In this document: positions 24,583 to 32,747 of the stretch, piece by piece
How positions within the stretch are numbered: position 1 is the first letter of the stretch
Layout of the letters: every line of letters begins with the position of its first letter
Assembly (NCBI GenBank): GCA_963800285.1
Contig: CAWDAL010000005.1
Span: 62,001-126,000 of the forward strand
Direction of reading: 5' to 3'
DNA length: 64,000 bases
From: DASUPK01 sp963800285
Lineage (GTDB): Bacteria; Actinomycetota; Thermoleophilia; Solirubrobacterales; 70-9
Made by a program: the position numbers and the translations under genes
Notes under the pieces: generated by a model
What the model saw: the letters and a program-made list of their open reading frames with translations, nothing else
What the model was told of the DNA's origin: nothing
Databases searched by the model: none

Positions 24583-24879
24583 GTGCTTCGCCCAGACCGC
24601 AACCCCCGCTGGCCCCTGGAGCGCGTCCTGTTCGCGCTCGCCGGCACCGTGACGCTGGTGAGCGTCGCCCTGGCCGCCCTGATCTCGCCGTGGTTCCTGT
24701 TGCTCACCGCATTCGTCGGAGTCAATCAGTGGCTCTACGTGATCGTCGGCGCCTGTCCGGCGTCTCTGATCCTGAATCGAGGTCTCGGCTTCTGCTCGGT
24801 CGTGTATCCCGACGAGCTGGGTGACCGCTCCCGCAAGGCGGACGCCCACCCCCTCGAATCCGTTCGGATCGGACGATGA
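24583..24879 (+). CDS. DUF2892 (YgaP-like) membrane protein
   Basis: A 98-residue protein with two hydrophobic helices around a GACPASLILNRGLGF segment, as in the membrane part of YgaP and related sulfurtransferase-linked proteins. GGAGG precedes GTG 24583. Cysteines in the loop (GACP) and after it (GFCSVVY) fit a sulfur or redox role. Lies between the ArsR regulator and the MMPL transporter. Confidence 0.85.
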   Translation: MLRPDRNPRWPLERVLFALAGTVTLVSVALAALISPWFLLLTAFVGVNQWLYVIVGACPASLILNRGLGFCSVVYPDELGDRSRKADAHPLESVRIGR

Positions 24880-27002
24880 CCAGGGTCGGACCAATCGGCA
24901 GGCTCGGCCGCTACACCGCGACCCACTTCCGGGTCGTGATGATCGGCTGGGTCGTGATCGCGCTCGGGCTCGGCTTCCTCGCCCCGAGGGTGGAGAAGGC
25001 CCTCTCGGGCGCCGGCTGGGAGACCAGCGGATCTCAATCCGTCCAGGCCCGCCAGCTGATCGACCGGAACTTCCAGGGACTCTCGAGCTACGGCCTGATG
25101 GTCGTGGTCCATTCGCAGACCGCCAGCGCCGGCGATCCAAGCTTCGACTCGGCGGTTGCGGCGGTGGAGCGCAAGCTGCGCGCCGACCGGGCCGTCAGCA
25201 CGGTCGTCCCGCCCCGCCCCGGGGCCTCGATCTCGCCCGACGGCCACACCGCGATCGTGCAGGCCGGCGCGGCCCGCGACGCCAATGCGATGGTGCGCGC
25301 CGCCGACGATCTGAAGGCGCCGCTGAACGCCCTGGGCCGAGACGGAGTCCAGGTGAACCTGACCGGCGCGCCTGGGATGTGGTCCGACTTCAACGCCGCC
25401 AACAAGAGCGCGATGCTGCGCTCGGAGGTGATCTCCTGGCCCGTGACCCTGGCGATCCTGCTCGTCGCCTTCGGATCCCTGGTCGCCGCCGGCCTGCCCC
25501 TGATGCTGACGATGGTCGGCCTGGTCGCCGCTGCGGGCTCGCTCTACATCGGGACGCAGGTCATGCCGATCTCGATCTGGGCGATGAACTTCGCGCTCAT
25601 GTTCGCGCTCGCGCTGGGGATCGACTACGCGCTCTTCGTGGTCCACCGCTTCCGCGGCGCCTTCTTCGGCTCGAAGCTTTCCCCAGAGGACGCGGTGGCG
25701 CAGACGATGGACACCGCCGGCAAGGCCGTGCTCTTCTCGGGGATCACGGTCCTGATCTCGCTCAGCGCGGTCATGCTCGTCCCGAGCCCGGCGTTCCGCT
25801 CGATGAGCCTCGGGATCATGCTCGCCGTTTTCTTCGTGCTGGCCGCGACCCTCACCCTGCTGCCGGCGGTCCTCGCCAAGCTCGGGCCCAGGGTCGACAA
25901 GCTCTCACTGCCCTGGGTCCACTCCGGCGAGCATCGCTCGCCCCGCTTCGCCGCCTGGGGCGAGCGGCTCTGGCGCCATCCCTTCCGCTACGGAATCCCG
26001 GCATTGGCGGCGCTGGTCGTGCTGATCGTGCCGGTGACGCAGCTGAACACCGCGATGCCCTCGATCAAGGTCGTCCCCTCGGGCGACTCGTCGCGAGTGG
26101 GCTACCAGCAGGTGCAGGCGGCGCTCGGGCCGGGTGCCACGGGACCGCTGCAGCTGGTCGCGCCGGCCGCGGACGCGCAGGCGGTTTCGGCGGCTGCCGC
26201 GTCCGACCCGGGCATCGCCCAGGTGACGCCTCCCGAGCGATCGGGGAACCTGGCGCTGATCCAGGCGATCCCCAGGCAGGACCCGTCCAACCCGGCGGTG
26301 GGCTCGACGATCGACCGCCTGCGCTCCGACCTGCCGGCCGGGACGCTGATCGGCGGAGCCGTCGCCGAAAACCACGATCTGCAGGCGGCGCTCTCGGCCA
26401 AGACGCCGCTCGTCATCGGCGTGGTGCTGGGCCTGGGCTTCGTGCTCCTTCTCTTCGCTCTGCAGGCGCCTCTGATCGCGGCCGCGGGAGTGATCACGAA
26501 CCTGCTCGCCACGGGCGCCGCGTTCGGCGTGGCGAAGTGGATCTTCCAGGACGGAGCCCTTCATTCAGTGCTCGGCTTCGAGCCGCAAGGCTTCCTGGAC
26601 GCCTGGGGTCCGGTCTTCTTCTTCGCGATGATCTTCGCGATCTCGATGGACTACACGGTGTTCCTGCTCTCCTCGGCGAGGGAGCACTGGGATCGCACGC
26701 ATGACCCCAAGGAGGCGATGATCGGCGGGCTGGCGCACTCGGGACGCGTGATCTTCGCGGCCGGGGCCGTGATGGTGGCCGTCTTCTTCACCTTCGCCCT
26801 CTCCGGGCCGCTGCCGCCGAAGGAGATGGGGCTGATCCTCGGCATCGCCGTGCTGCTCGACGCGATGCTGATCAGGCTGCTGCTGATGCCCGTCCTGCTC
26901 AGGCTGCTCGGCCCATGGGCCTGGTATCTGCCGAGGTGGGCGGACCGGGTTCTCCCCGACGTTCGCTTCGGGCACGGGGACGAAGCCCCGAGCCGCGCCT
27001 AG
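24876..27002 (+). CDS. MMPL family RND-type transporter
   Basis: A 708-residue RND-superfamily protein with two repeats of one helix, a periplasmic-type loop and five helices. LGIDYALFVVHRFR (about residues 247-260) and FAISMDYTVFLLSSARE in the second half are the conserved transmembrane 4/10 blocks with Asp-Tyr proton relay residues, as in MmpL3-like lipid or drug exporters. Translationally coupled to the DUF2892 gene (ATGA). Probably exports a lipid, toxic compound or thiol conjugate sensed by the ArsR protein. Confidence 0.9.
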   Translation: MTRVGPIGRLGRYTATHFRVVMIGWVVIALGLGFLAPRVEKALSGAGWETSGSQSVQARQLIDRNFQGLSSYGLMVVVHSQTASAGDPSFDSAVAAVERKLRADRAVSTVVPPRPGASISPDGHTAIVQAGAARDANAMVRAADDLKAPLNALGRDGVQVNLTGAPGMWSDFNAANKSAMLRSEVISWPVTLAILLVAFGSLVAAGLPLMLTMVGLVAAAGSLYIGTQVMPISIWAMNFALMFALALGIDYALFVVHRFRGAFFGSKLSPEDAVAQTMDTAGKAVLFSGITVLISLSAVMLVPSPAFRSMSLGIMLAVFFVLAATLTLLPAVLAKLGPRVDKLSLPWVHSGEHRSPRFAAWGERLWRHPFRYGIPALAALVVLIVPVTQLNTAMPSIKVVPSGDSSRVGYQQVQAALGPGATGPLQLVAPAADAQAVSAAAASDPGIAQVTPPERSGNLALIQAIPRQDPSNPAVGSTIDRLRSDLPAGTLIGGAVAENHDLQAALSAKTPLVIGVVLGLGFVLLLFALQAPLIAAAGVITNLLATGAAFGVAKWIFQDGALHSVLGFEPQGFLDAWGPVFFFAMIFAISMDYTVFLLSSAREHWDRTHDPKEAMIGGLAHSGRVIFAAGAVMVAVFFTFALSGPLPPKEMGLILGIAVLLDAMLIRLLLMPVLLRLLGPWAWYLPRWADRVLPDVRFGHGDEAPSRA

Positions 27003-28202
27003 TCAGGACTTCGCGGGCAGGCAGTAGCCGTAGGCCGTCAGCTGCGGGGCCGCGCCGAAGAAGCCATGGGCGTGGGCGGTCCAGGTGCCGTCCGCGTTGA
27101 ATGCGGCGCCGTCGAAGAGGGCATTGGTGGAGCCGTTGGTGCTGAACCCGCCGGCGATCAGCTTCTTGCCGGCCGGGCACGTTGGCGTGGTCGTGGAGGC
27201 GGAGCCGTTCGCCGCCACCGGCGCCGGGGAGGAGGTGATCTCGGTGATTCTCGGCTTCTTCATCCGGGCGCAGTAGGCGATCGAGGTGAGCTCACCCGAA
27301 CCGACGCCGTAGGCATGGCCGCTGACGACCCAGGCCTTGGTGCCGACCGCGTGCGACTCGGTGACGTAGTCCCCGCCGTCGCTCCGGAAGTCCGTGCGCT
27401 GGAAGCCGCCGGAGACCAGGGACTGCCCCTTCGGGCAACGAGCGGTGACGGTCTTGGTCTCGCCGGGCCGTAGGTACACGGTCTTGTGGGGGGTGGGCTT
27501 CGCCGGGATCACGCCGAACCCGCACATCGCCTGGACCGTGACATTGCGCGGGGTGGTGCTCGCGCGGCTCGGGTCGAGGAAGACGACGCTGATGTGCCAG
27601 CCCCGCTGGGCCCCCAGGCGCTCGTAGGAATGGGGGTAGATCCCCTCGCCGTCGCTGCCGGTGGCGGGACTGCTCGTCATCCCACCGCCGATCGGGAACC
27701 TGCCGCCGGGGCAGATGGTCTGAAGTCGAGGAGCCGTGTCGGGCGTGGTGACCTGGAAGGACCTGGTGGCGAGGGCCAGGTTGGTCAGCTTCTGGGCGAG
27801 CCCGGGCGTCGCGGCCCCCTTGTGCCCCTGGAGCCGAACCGTTCCCTGCTTCGAGTCGAGGACGTAGATGCCGCCGACCGCGCGCAGCGCCATGCGCAGG
27901 TGCTCGCACGTGGTCCCCTTCACGAGCACGTAGACCTGGTTGGTGTGCCTCAAGCGCTTGGTGTTCCGCGCGACCCCGACCTTGCGGTGACTCGACTTGT
28001 GGATCGCCCGGGCGAGCTGCTTCGGCGCCGGGTAGCAACCTTCGGGATTGAAGCGGCGCTCGAAGAGGGCGACCTTGTAGGCGGCCTCGAGCCGCTTGGT
28101 CGCGATGTTGAACCCTGCCTTGATCCCGAATGCGCTCGGCGCGGCGACGAGCAGTCCCGCGAGGACGGCGATCAGGGACGTGATCAGTGCGATTCGCTTC
28201 AT
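27003..28202 (-). CDS. Secreted protein with three CP-x-G...GGGF-type repeats
   Basis: A 399-residue exported protein: signal peptide MKRIALITSLIAVLAGLLVA, cut near SAFG. The N-terminal third (to about residue 145) contains a compact domain with two Cys. The rest repeats a module seen three times as ICPGGRFPIGGGM, RCPKGQSLVSGGF and TCPAGKKLIAGGF, each followed by an aromatic beta region and a second Cys, probably disulfide-bonded beta domains. Similar modules are common in secreted actinobacterial proteins of unknown role. Stop codons of this gene and the MMPL gene are adjacent. Confidence 0.75.
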   Translation of the reverse strand: MKRIALITSLIAVLAGLLVAAPSAFGIKAGFNIATKRLEAAYKVALFERRFNPEGCYPAPKQLARAIHKSSHRKVGVARNTKRLRHTNQVYVLVKGTTCEHLRMALRAVGGIYVLDSKQGTVRLQGHKGAATPGLAQKLTNLALATRSFQVTTPDTAPRLQTICPGGRFPIGGGMTSSPATGSDGEGIYPHSYERLGAQRGWHISVVFLDPSRASTTPRNVTVQAMCGFGVIPAKPTPHKTVYLRPGETKTVTARCPKGQSLVSGGFQRTDFRSDGGDYVTESHAVGTKAWVVSGHAYGVGSGELTSIAYCARMKKPRITEITSSPAPVAANGSASTTTPTCPAGKKLIAGGFSTNGSTNALFDGAAFNADGTWTAHAHGFFGAAPQLTAYGYCLPAKS

Positions 28203-28273
28203 GGGTCGATCAGAACCCGCCGGCTACCGGGAAGTTGCGCATCTTGCCGGGGCGCCCAGGCAAGCGGCTTGGC

Positions 28274-28297
28274 GATACATTCTCTATTGCGTGTATC
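28274..28297. promoter_or_regulatory. Inverted repeat in a divergent promoter
   Basis: GATACA and TGTATC, perfect 6-bp arms 12 nt apart, in the AT-rich gap between two divergent secreted-protein genes. It may overlap -10 elements; operator function is a guess. Confidence 0.35.
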
Positions 28298-28322
28298 ACT
28301 GGCGCGGACGAGGAGGAGAGGG

Positions 28323-29753
28323 ATGAGAAGACGGGACAGGATGCCTGCGAGGATCGCACTGATCGCGGCCGCGACCGCGGCGCTCTGCGCGGGGCTCGCC
28401 CCGGCGGCGAGCGCGAAGGTGCCGGTGAAGTTCAAGACGATGGCGGGCTATCCGTCGCCGGGCACCCCACCCAACCTGAATGTCGTCGGCGTCCTCAAGA
28501 CCGGTGACCCGAAGGCCAGGAACGTCCTCGTCCTCAACCCGGGAACCTCCGCGAGCGCGGCCTACTTCGAGCCGCTCGCCAGGACGATCGTCAAGCGCCT
28601 CCGGGACTGGCAGGTCTGGGCCGTGGAGCGCCGCGAGAACTACCTCGAGGACCAGTCCGAGCTCAACCTCCTCAAGCAGGGCAAGGTGAGCCCCACCGAC
28701 TTCTTCAACTACTACCTCGGCTACATCGGGAACTCGAGCGTGACGAACCACTACAACCCGGTCCCGGACTCGGCGGTCCCGTTCGCGCGGGAGTGGGGGA
28801 TGAACACCGAGATCAACGACCTGCGCGTCGTCGTCAAGGCGGCGGGCAGGCGCGGCCGGAACGTGGCGATGGGCGGCCACTCGCTCGGCGGCTCGATCGC
28901 CACCGCCTACGCGACCTGGGACTTCCACGGCCGGCCCGGCGGCCGCGACCTCTCCGGCCTCGTCCTGATCGACGGAGCGAGCAGCCCGACGCCGGTGACG
29001 GCCGACCAGGCGCAGACCTCGCTCAACAACCTGCAGACCTCGTCGCCGTGGCTCTCCTTCGGCGGCATCCCGGCCCCGCTCGCCGGCCTGTTCGGAACCG
29101 TCGGATCCGCGGCGGCGAAGGCGGCGCCCAACGATCTCTCGGTCTTCCAGGGCTGGCCCTTCCTGCCCTCTAACCTGCAGCCGCCGCCGGGGGTCAACCC
29201 GAACAACGAGGCCGGCTTCGGTCTCTCCACCGACGTCAAGACCTCGCCGTCCTCGCTGATCGCCGCCCAGGTCCACTCCGGCCAGCTCGCCGCCAGCGGG
29301 GATCCGCGCGGCTGGGACCGCGCCGGGAACATCACGCCGATCCAGCGCTGGGCGACCATGTTCTCGGGCTGGGGCCTGCAGAACCGGGACGGGACGGCCT
29401 GGTATCACCCGATGCGGCTGACGATCGACTCCGGCGCGGTCGGCGACGGCCTCCCCAACCCGGCGCAGGCCGTCCTCGACGTCCACTCGACCGATGCGAC
29501 CAAGCTCCGCAAGAGGATGAAGATCTACGCCTTCGCCGCCGCACTGGGCAACACCCGCGTGATCCAGGGCGCCCAGGCGCTCGCAGCGGAGGCTCGGATC
29601 CCGCGGCGCAATCTGAAGCTGGTCAACCGCGCGGCGACCTACGCGCACAACGACCCGAGCGCCGCGGCGCCGAAGGTCAATGCGTTCCTGAAGCGGCTGA
29701 TCCCCTTCCTGAAGTCGATCAGCGCGGGGAAGGAAAAGGGCAAGAAGAAGTAG
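28323..29753 (+). CDS. Secreted alpha/beta hydrolase
   Basis: A 476-residue exported protein with a signal peptide (MPARIALIAAATAALCAG within the first 30 residues). VLVLNPGTSASAAYF is the oxyanion region, VAMGGHSLGGSIATAYA the nucleophile elbow (G-H-S-L-G), and YAHNDPSAAAPKVN carries the candidate catalytic His. A long insert (about residues 215-330) forms a cap. GAGGAGGAGAGGG precedes the ATG. Esterase or lipase acting outside the cell; substrate unknown. Confidence 0.8.
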   Translation: MRRRDRMPARIALIAAATAALCAGLAPAASAKVPVKFKTMAGYPSPGTPPNLNVVGVLKTGDPKARNVLVLNPGTSASAAYFEPLARTIVKRLRDWQVWAVERRENYLEDQSELNLLKQGKVSPTDFFNYYLGYIGNSSVTNHYNPVPDSAVPFAREWGMNTEINDLRVVVKAAGRRGRNVAMGGHSLGGSIATAYATWDFHGRPGGRDLSGLVLIDGASSPTPVTADQAQTSLNNLQTSSPWLSFGGIPAPLAGLFGTVGSAAAKAAPNDLSVFQGWPFLPSNLQPPPGVNPNNEAGFGLSTDVKTSPSSLIAAQVHSGQLAASGDPRGWDRAGNITPIQRWATMFSGWGLQNRDGTAWYHPMRLTIDSGAVGDGLPNPAQAVLDVHSTDATKLRKRMKIYAFAAALGNTRVIQGAQALAAEARIPRRNLKLVNRAATYAHNDPSAAAPKVNAFLKRLIPFLKSISAGKEKGKKK

Positions 29754-31130
29754 TCAGCCGGTTTCGACGGCGCGTCCGCTGCGCTGCCAGGTGCCGACGC
29801 CGCCGTTGGCGACGTGCACCACCCGCTCGAATCCCTCTCGCTGCAGGATCGAGGCGGCCAGCCCGCTGCGCTTGCCTCCACTGCAGATTGCGGCGATCTC
29901 CTTGTCGCGGGGCACCTCGCCCAGGCGGTCGGGCAGCTCTCCGTAGGGGAGATGGATCGAGCCCGGGATGTGCCCCTCGGTGAACTCGTCTTCGTCGCGG
30001 ACGTCGAGCACCAAAACGTCATCCCCCTCCAACCGGCCCGCGAGCTCGTCCGGGTCGATCTGCTCAATCCGATTCACAGGCCGTCCCTCGGAGCGCCACG
30101 AGGTCATCCCGCCGTCGAGGTAGCCGCGGACCCGGAGGCCGACGGACGCGAGCAGCTCCGCCGCCTCCAGCTCGTACCCGTCTGACGCCGCGATCACGAT
30201 CAGCTCGACGTCGGGCGCCACCACCTCGGCCACCTTCGTGGCGAAGCCGGTCTCGTAGGCCGAGGCGCTGATCGCCCCCGGCACGTGCGCTTCGTCGAAC
30301 TGCTCGTTGGTGCGCGCGTCGACCAGCAGGGCGCCCTCGGCGATCCCGACCTCGACGGCGCGGGGCGCCAGCGGGACCGGCGTGCCCATCTCGTCGATCA
30401 GAGGGCCCCTGTTCAGCGCAACGATGTGCTCGACGTTGGGCGGCGGCGCTCCCAGGGTGGCGACGGCGTCCTCGACGAACTCACTCTCGGTCTCGAAGCG
30501 CAGGGCGCGATTGTGCTCGCGCTCGAAGCCGATGGTGGAGGTGGACTTGAGGTCTATCCCGGCGCTGCCGCATGACGAGCCGCCGAGGTGGCCGGGCCAG
30601 ACCTCGACGTCGTCGGGCAGGGAGAGCAGCCGCTCGTGCAGCGAGCGGAAGATGCCCGCCGCGCCCTCGCGCTTCTCGATCGCCAGGTCGGGACGCGCGA
30701 CGTCGCCGACGAACAGGGAATCCCCCGTGAGCACCGCCCACGGATCCCCGCCGCGCGAGTCGTCGCGGAGGAGGAAGGAGGTGTGCTCCGGCCGATGGCC
30801 CGGAGTGTGAAGCGCCTCGATCTCGGCGTCGCCCAGGCTGAGCTTCCAGCCGTCGGTGAACGACTCATGCGGGTACTCGGCGTCTGCCAGCTCGTGAATG
30901 TGGATGGTCGCCCCGGTCGCGTGCGCGAGCCGGCCGTGGCCCGAGACGTGATCCGCGTGGTTGTGGGTCTCGAGCACGTGCTCGATCCGGACGCCGTGTA
31001 GGCGGGCGAGGCGCAGGTAGGGCTCGATGTCCCACTGCGGGTCGATCACGGCGGCGACGCCCGCGCCGGTATCGCCGACCAGGTACGAGGCGCAGCTCAG
31101 GTCCTCATGGAGGATCTGCCGGAATAGCAC
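29754..31130 (-). CDS. Metallo-beta-lactamase fold / double rhodanese sulfur enzyme
   Basis: A 458-residue protein: an N-terminal MBL domain of the persulfide dioxygenase (ETHE1/Blh) type with THNHADHVSGH (His56, His58, Asp60, His61), HTPGHRPEHTSF and GDSLFVGDVARPDL, then two rhodanese domains. The last rhodanese has the active-site loop ICSGGKRSG with its Cys. The middle one has AASDGYE in the equivalent place and so lacks the Cys. This layout matches CstB-like persulfide dioxygenase-sulfurtransferases, which oxidise low-molecular-weight persulfides to sulfite and thiosulfate. Confidence 0.88.
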   Translation of the reverse strand: MLFRQILHEDLSCASYLVGDTGAGVAAVIDPQWDIEPYLRLARLHGVRIEHVLETHNHADHVSGHGRLAHATGATIHIHELADAEYPHESFTDGWKLSLGDAEIEALHTPGHRPEHTSFLLRDDSRGGDPWAVLTGDSLFVGDVARPDLAIEKREGAAGIFRSLHERLLSLPDDVEVWPGHLGGSSCGSAGIDLKSTSTIGFEREHNRALRFETESEFVEDAVATLGAPPPNVEHIVALNRGPLIDEMGTPVPLAPRAVEVGIAEGALLVDARTNEQFDEAHVPGAISASAYETGFATKVAEVVAPDVELIVIAASDGYELEAAELLASVGLRVRGYLDGGMTSWRSEGRPVNRIEQIDPDELAGRLEGDDVLVLDVRDEDEFTEGHIPGSIHLPYGELPDRLGEVPRDKEIAAICSGGKRSGLAASILQREGFERVVHVANGGVGTWQRSGRAVETG

Positions 31131-31149
31131 CCGGTCAGCTTAGGGTCGG

Positions 31150-31944
31150 CTACGTCCCGGTGAAGTTCGGTTCCCGCTTCTCGACGAACGCGATCACGCC
31201 CTCGATGAAGTCCTTGCTCTGGCCCTGGCCCTTCTGGGCGTCGGCCTCGGCATCGAGCTGCCCGGCGAGGTCGTTGTACAGGCGGCGGTTGAGCAGCCGC
31301 TTCGAGCCCGCGTAGGAGCGGGTTGGCCCGTTGGCGAGCCTCTCGAGCAGGGTGCCCGCCTCGGCCTCGAGGTCCGCGTCCGGGACCACCCGGTTGATCA
31401 GACCCCAGTCGAGCGCCTGGTCGGCCGGGACGCGCTCGCCGAGCATCGCCATCTCGGCGGCGCGGGCGTAGCCGACGCGGGCCGGGATGAACGCGGTCGA
31501 GCCGCCGTCGGGGACCAGGCCGATGTTGACGAATGCGAGCAGGAAGTAGGCGGACTCGGCGGCCAGGATCAGGTCCGCGGCGAGGGCGAGCGAGCAACCG
31601 ATCCCGACGGCGGGGCCGTTGACGGCGGACACGACCGGCTTCGGCATCCCCCGCAACTCGGTGATGATCGGGTGGTAGATCTCCTTGAGGCGGGCGCTCA
31701 GGTCGGGAAGGCCGCCGTCGTCGCTCCCGCGCTGCTCCTTCAGGTCCGCGCCGGAGGAGAAGCCGCGGCCGGCACCCGTGATCAGCACGGCACGGACGGA
31801 GTCGTCGCCGGCCACGGTCGTGACCGCGTCGCGCAGGTCCTCGCCGAACTGCTCGTTCCAGGCGTTGAGCGCGTCGGGACGGTTGAGCAGGATCCGGGCG
31901 GCGGGGCCGTCGGTGGTCAGGTCGATGGTCTCGTGGCTGGGCAT
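31150..31944 (-). CDS. Enoyl-CoA hydratase/isomerase family protein
   Basis: A 264-residue crotonase: ILLNRPDALNAWNEQF, VLITGAGRGFSSGADLKE (first oxyanion half), KPVVSAVNGPAVGIGCSLAL (second) and FVNIGLVPDGGSTAFIP. This resembles PaaG/EchA-type hydratases. AAGGAAAGGA lies upstream of ATG 31944. It follows the TetR gene by 20 bp on the same strand, so the regulator may control it along with the divergent esterase-monooxygenase. Confidence 0.88.
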   Translation of the reverse strand: MPSHETIDLTTDGPAARILLNRPDALNAWNEQFGEDLRDAVTTVAGDDSVRAVLITGAGRGFSSGADLKEQRGSDDGGLPDLSARLKEIYHPIITELRGMPKPVVSAVNGPAVGIGCSLALAADLILAAESAYFLLAFVNIGLVPDGGSTAFIPARVGYARAAEMAMLGERVPADQALDWGLINRVVPDADLEAEAGTLLERLANGPTRSYAGSKRLLNRRLYNDLAGQLDAEADAQKGQGQSKDFIEGVIAFVEKREPNFTGT

Positions 31945-31964
31945 GCGGTCGGTCCTTTCCTTCT

Positions 31965-32684
31965 TCAGGTGTCGTTGTCGGTTCGTACGAGCCGGGCCGT
32001 CGCCTGGCCTTGGGCGAGAACGGTGCCGTCTGCGGCGAGCAGCTCCAGGGCGAGTCGCCCGCGCTCGGCGGGTACCGCCGGCTGCGACCGGCCGGGGGCC
32101 GGCTTGCCGCGCAGCCCCGCCCAGGCGGCGTCGGCGAGCTCGTCGACGAAGGCGGTGGGAGGGGAGTCGAGCTGCCCCGCGAGCCAGCGCTGCGCGATCG
32201 CGTGGGCCGGGCCGGTGACGATCGCCGAGATCACCAGCATCGAGCGCGGGCGGATCTCGCCCTTCTCGATCAGGGGCGCCATCCACCCCCGGATCGCGCC
32301 TGCCACGCTGCGGTTGAGCTCCGCGACCTCGGAGCCGCCCTCCGAGTCCCAATCGAGGTGCCCGCGCATGTAGACGAAGCGCGCGAGCTCCGGATGCTCC
32401 TCGATCCAGCGCAGCTGATGGGAGATCACGCCGCGAACCGCGGAGCGCAGCGAACGCGGCCTGCGGCCCACCAGCTCCCAGAGGCCCTCGTGGAAGGACG
32501 AGATCGCCTCGACGAAGAGGGCATCCGCGATCGCCTCCTTGGTCGGGAAGTGGTGGAAGAGGGCGCCGTTGGATACCTCGCTGCGCGACCGTATGTCCGC
32601 GATCGTGGTCTGCGCATAGCCGTCCCCGAGAAAGCCGGCGAGTGCGGCGTCCAGGACTCGGCGGCGCGTGTCGGTTTCCGCCAT
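31965..32684 (-). CDS. TetR family transcriptional regulator
   Basis: A 239-residue TetR protein. The N-terminal HTH is clear: RVLDAALAGFLGDGYAQTTI, then SEVSNGALFHHFPTKEAIAD. The C-terminal tail from about residue 195 is an unusual beta-like extension (LALELLAADGTVLAQGQATA), reminiscent of a hot-dog or thioesterase edge. ATG 32684. It faces the esterase-monooxygenase fusion gene over a 63-bp gap containing AACACTC repeats. Confidence 0.88.
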   Translation of the reverse strand: MAETDTRRRVLDAALAGFLGDGYAQTTIADIRSRSEVSNGALFHHFPTKEAIADALFVEAISSFHEGLWELVGRRPRSLRSAVRGVISHQLRWIEEHPELARFVYMRGHLDWDSEGGSEVAELNRSVAGAIRGWMAPLIEKGEIRPRSMLVISAIVTGPAHAIAQRWLAGQLDSPPTAFVDELADAAWAGLRGKPAPGRSQPAVPAERGRLALELLAADGTVLAQGQATARLVRTDNDT

Positions 32685-32697
32685 TGGCGAAGAGAGT

Positions 32698-32717
32698 AAC
32701 ACTCCGGAGAAACACTC
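32698..32717. promoter_or_regulatory. Repeat-containing operator candidate between TetR and fusion gene
   Basis: AACACTC occurs at 32698 and 32711 on either side of the palindrome CTCCGGAG (32702-32709). In the divergent spacer this is a sensible TetR target. Confidence 0.4.
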
Positions 32718-32747
32718 TGTATCGGCATCGGCTTTCATTCCTCTCCC

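Noticed and set aside
27486..28322. Long N-terminal extension of the secreted hydrolase
   Set aside because: The frame is open upstream only as the shadow of the minus-strand secreted protein; ribosome site and signal peptide place the start at 28323.
31150..32715. One long minus-strand fusion of regulator and hydratase
   Set aside because: The N-terminal half is an out-of-frame shadow of the TetR gene; the hydratase starts at its own ATG (31944).
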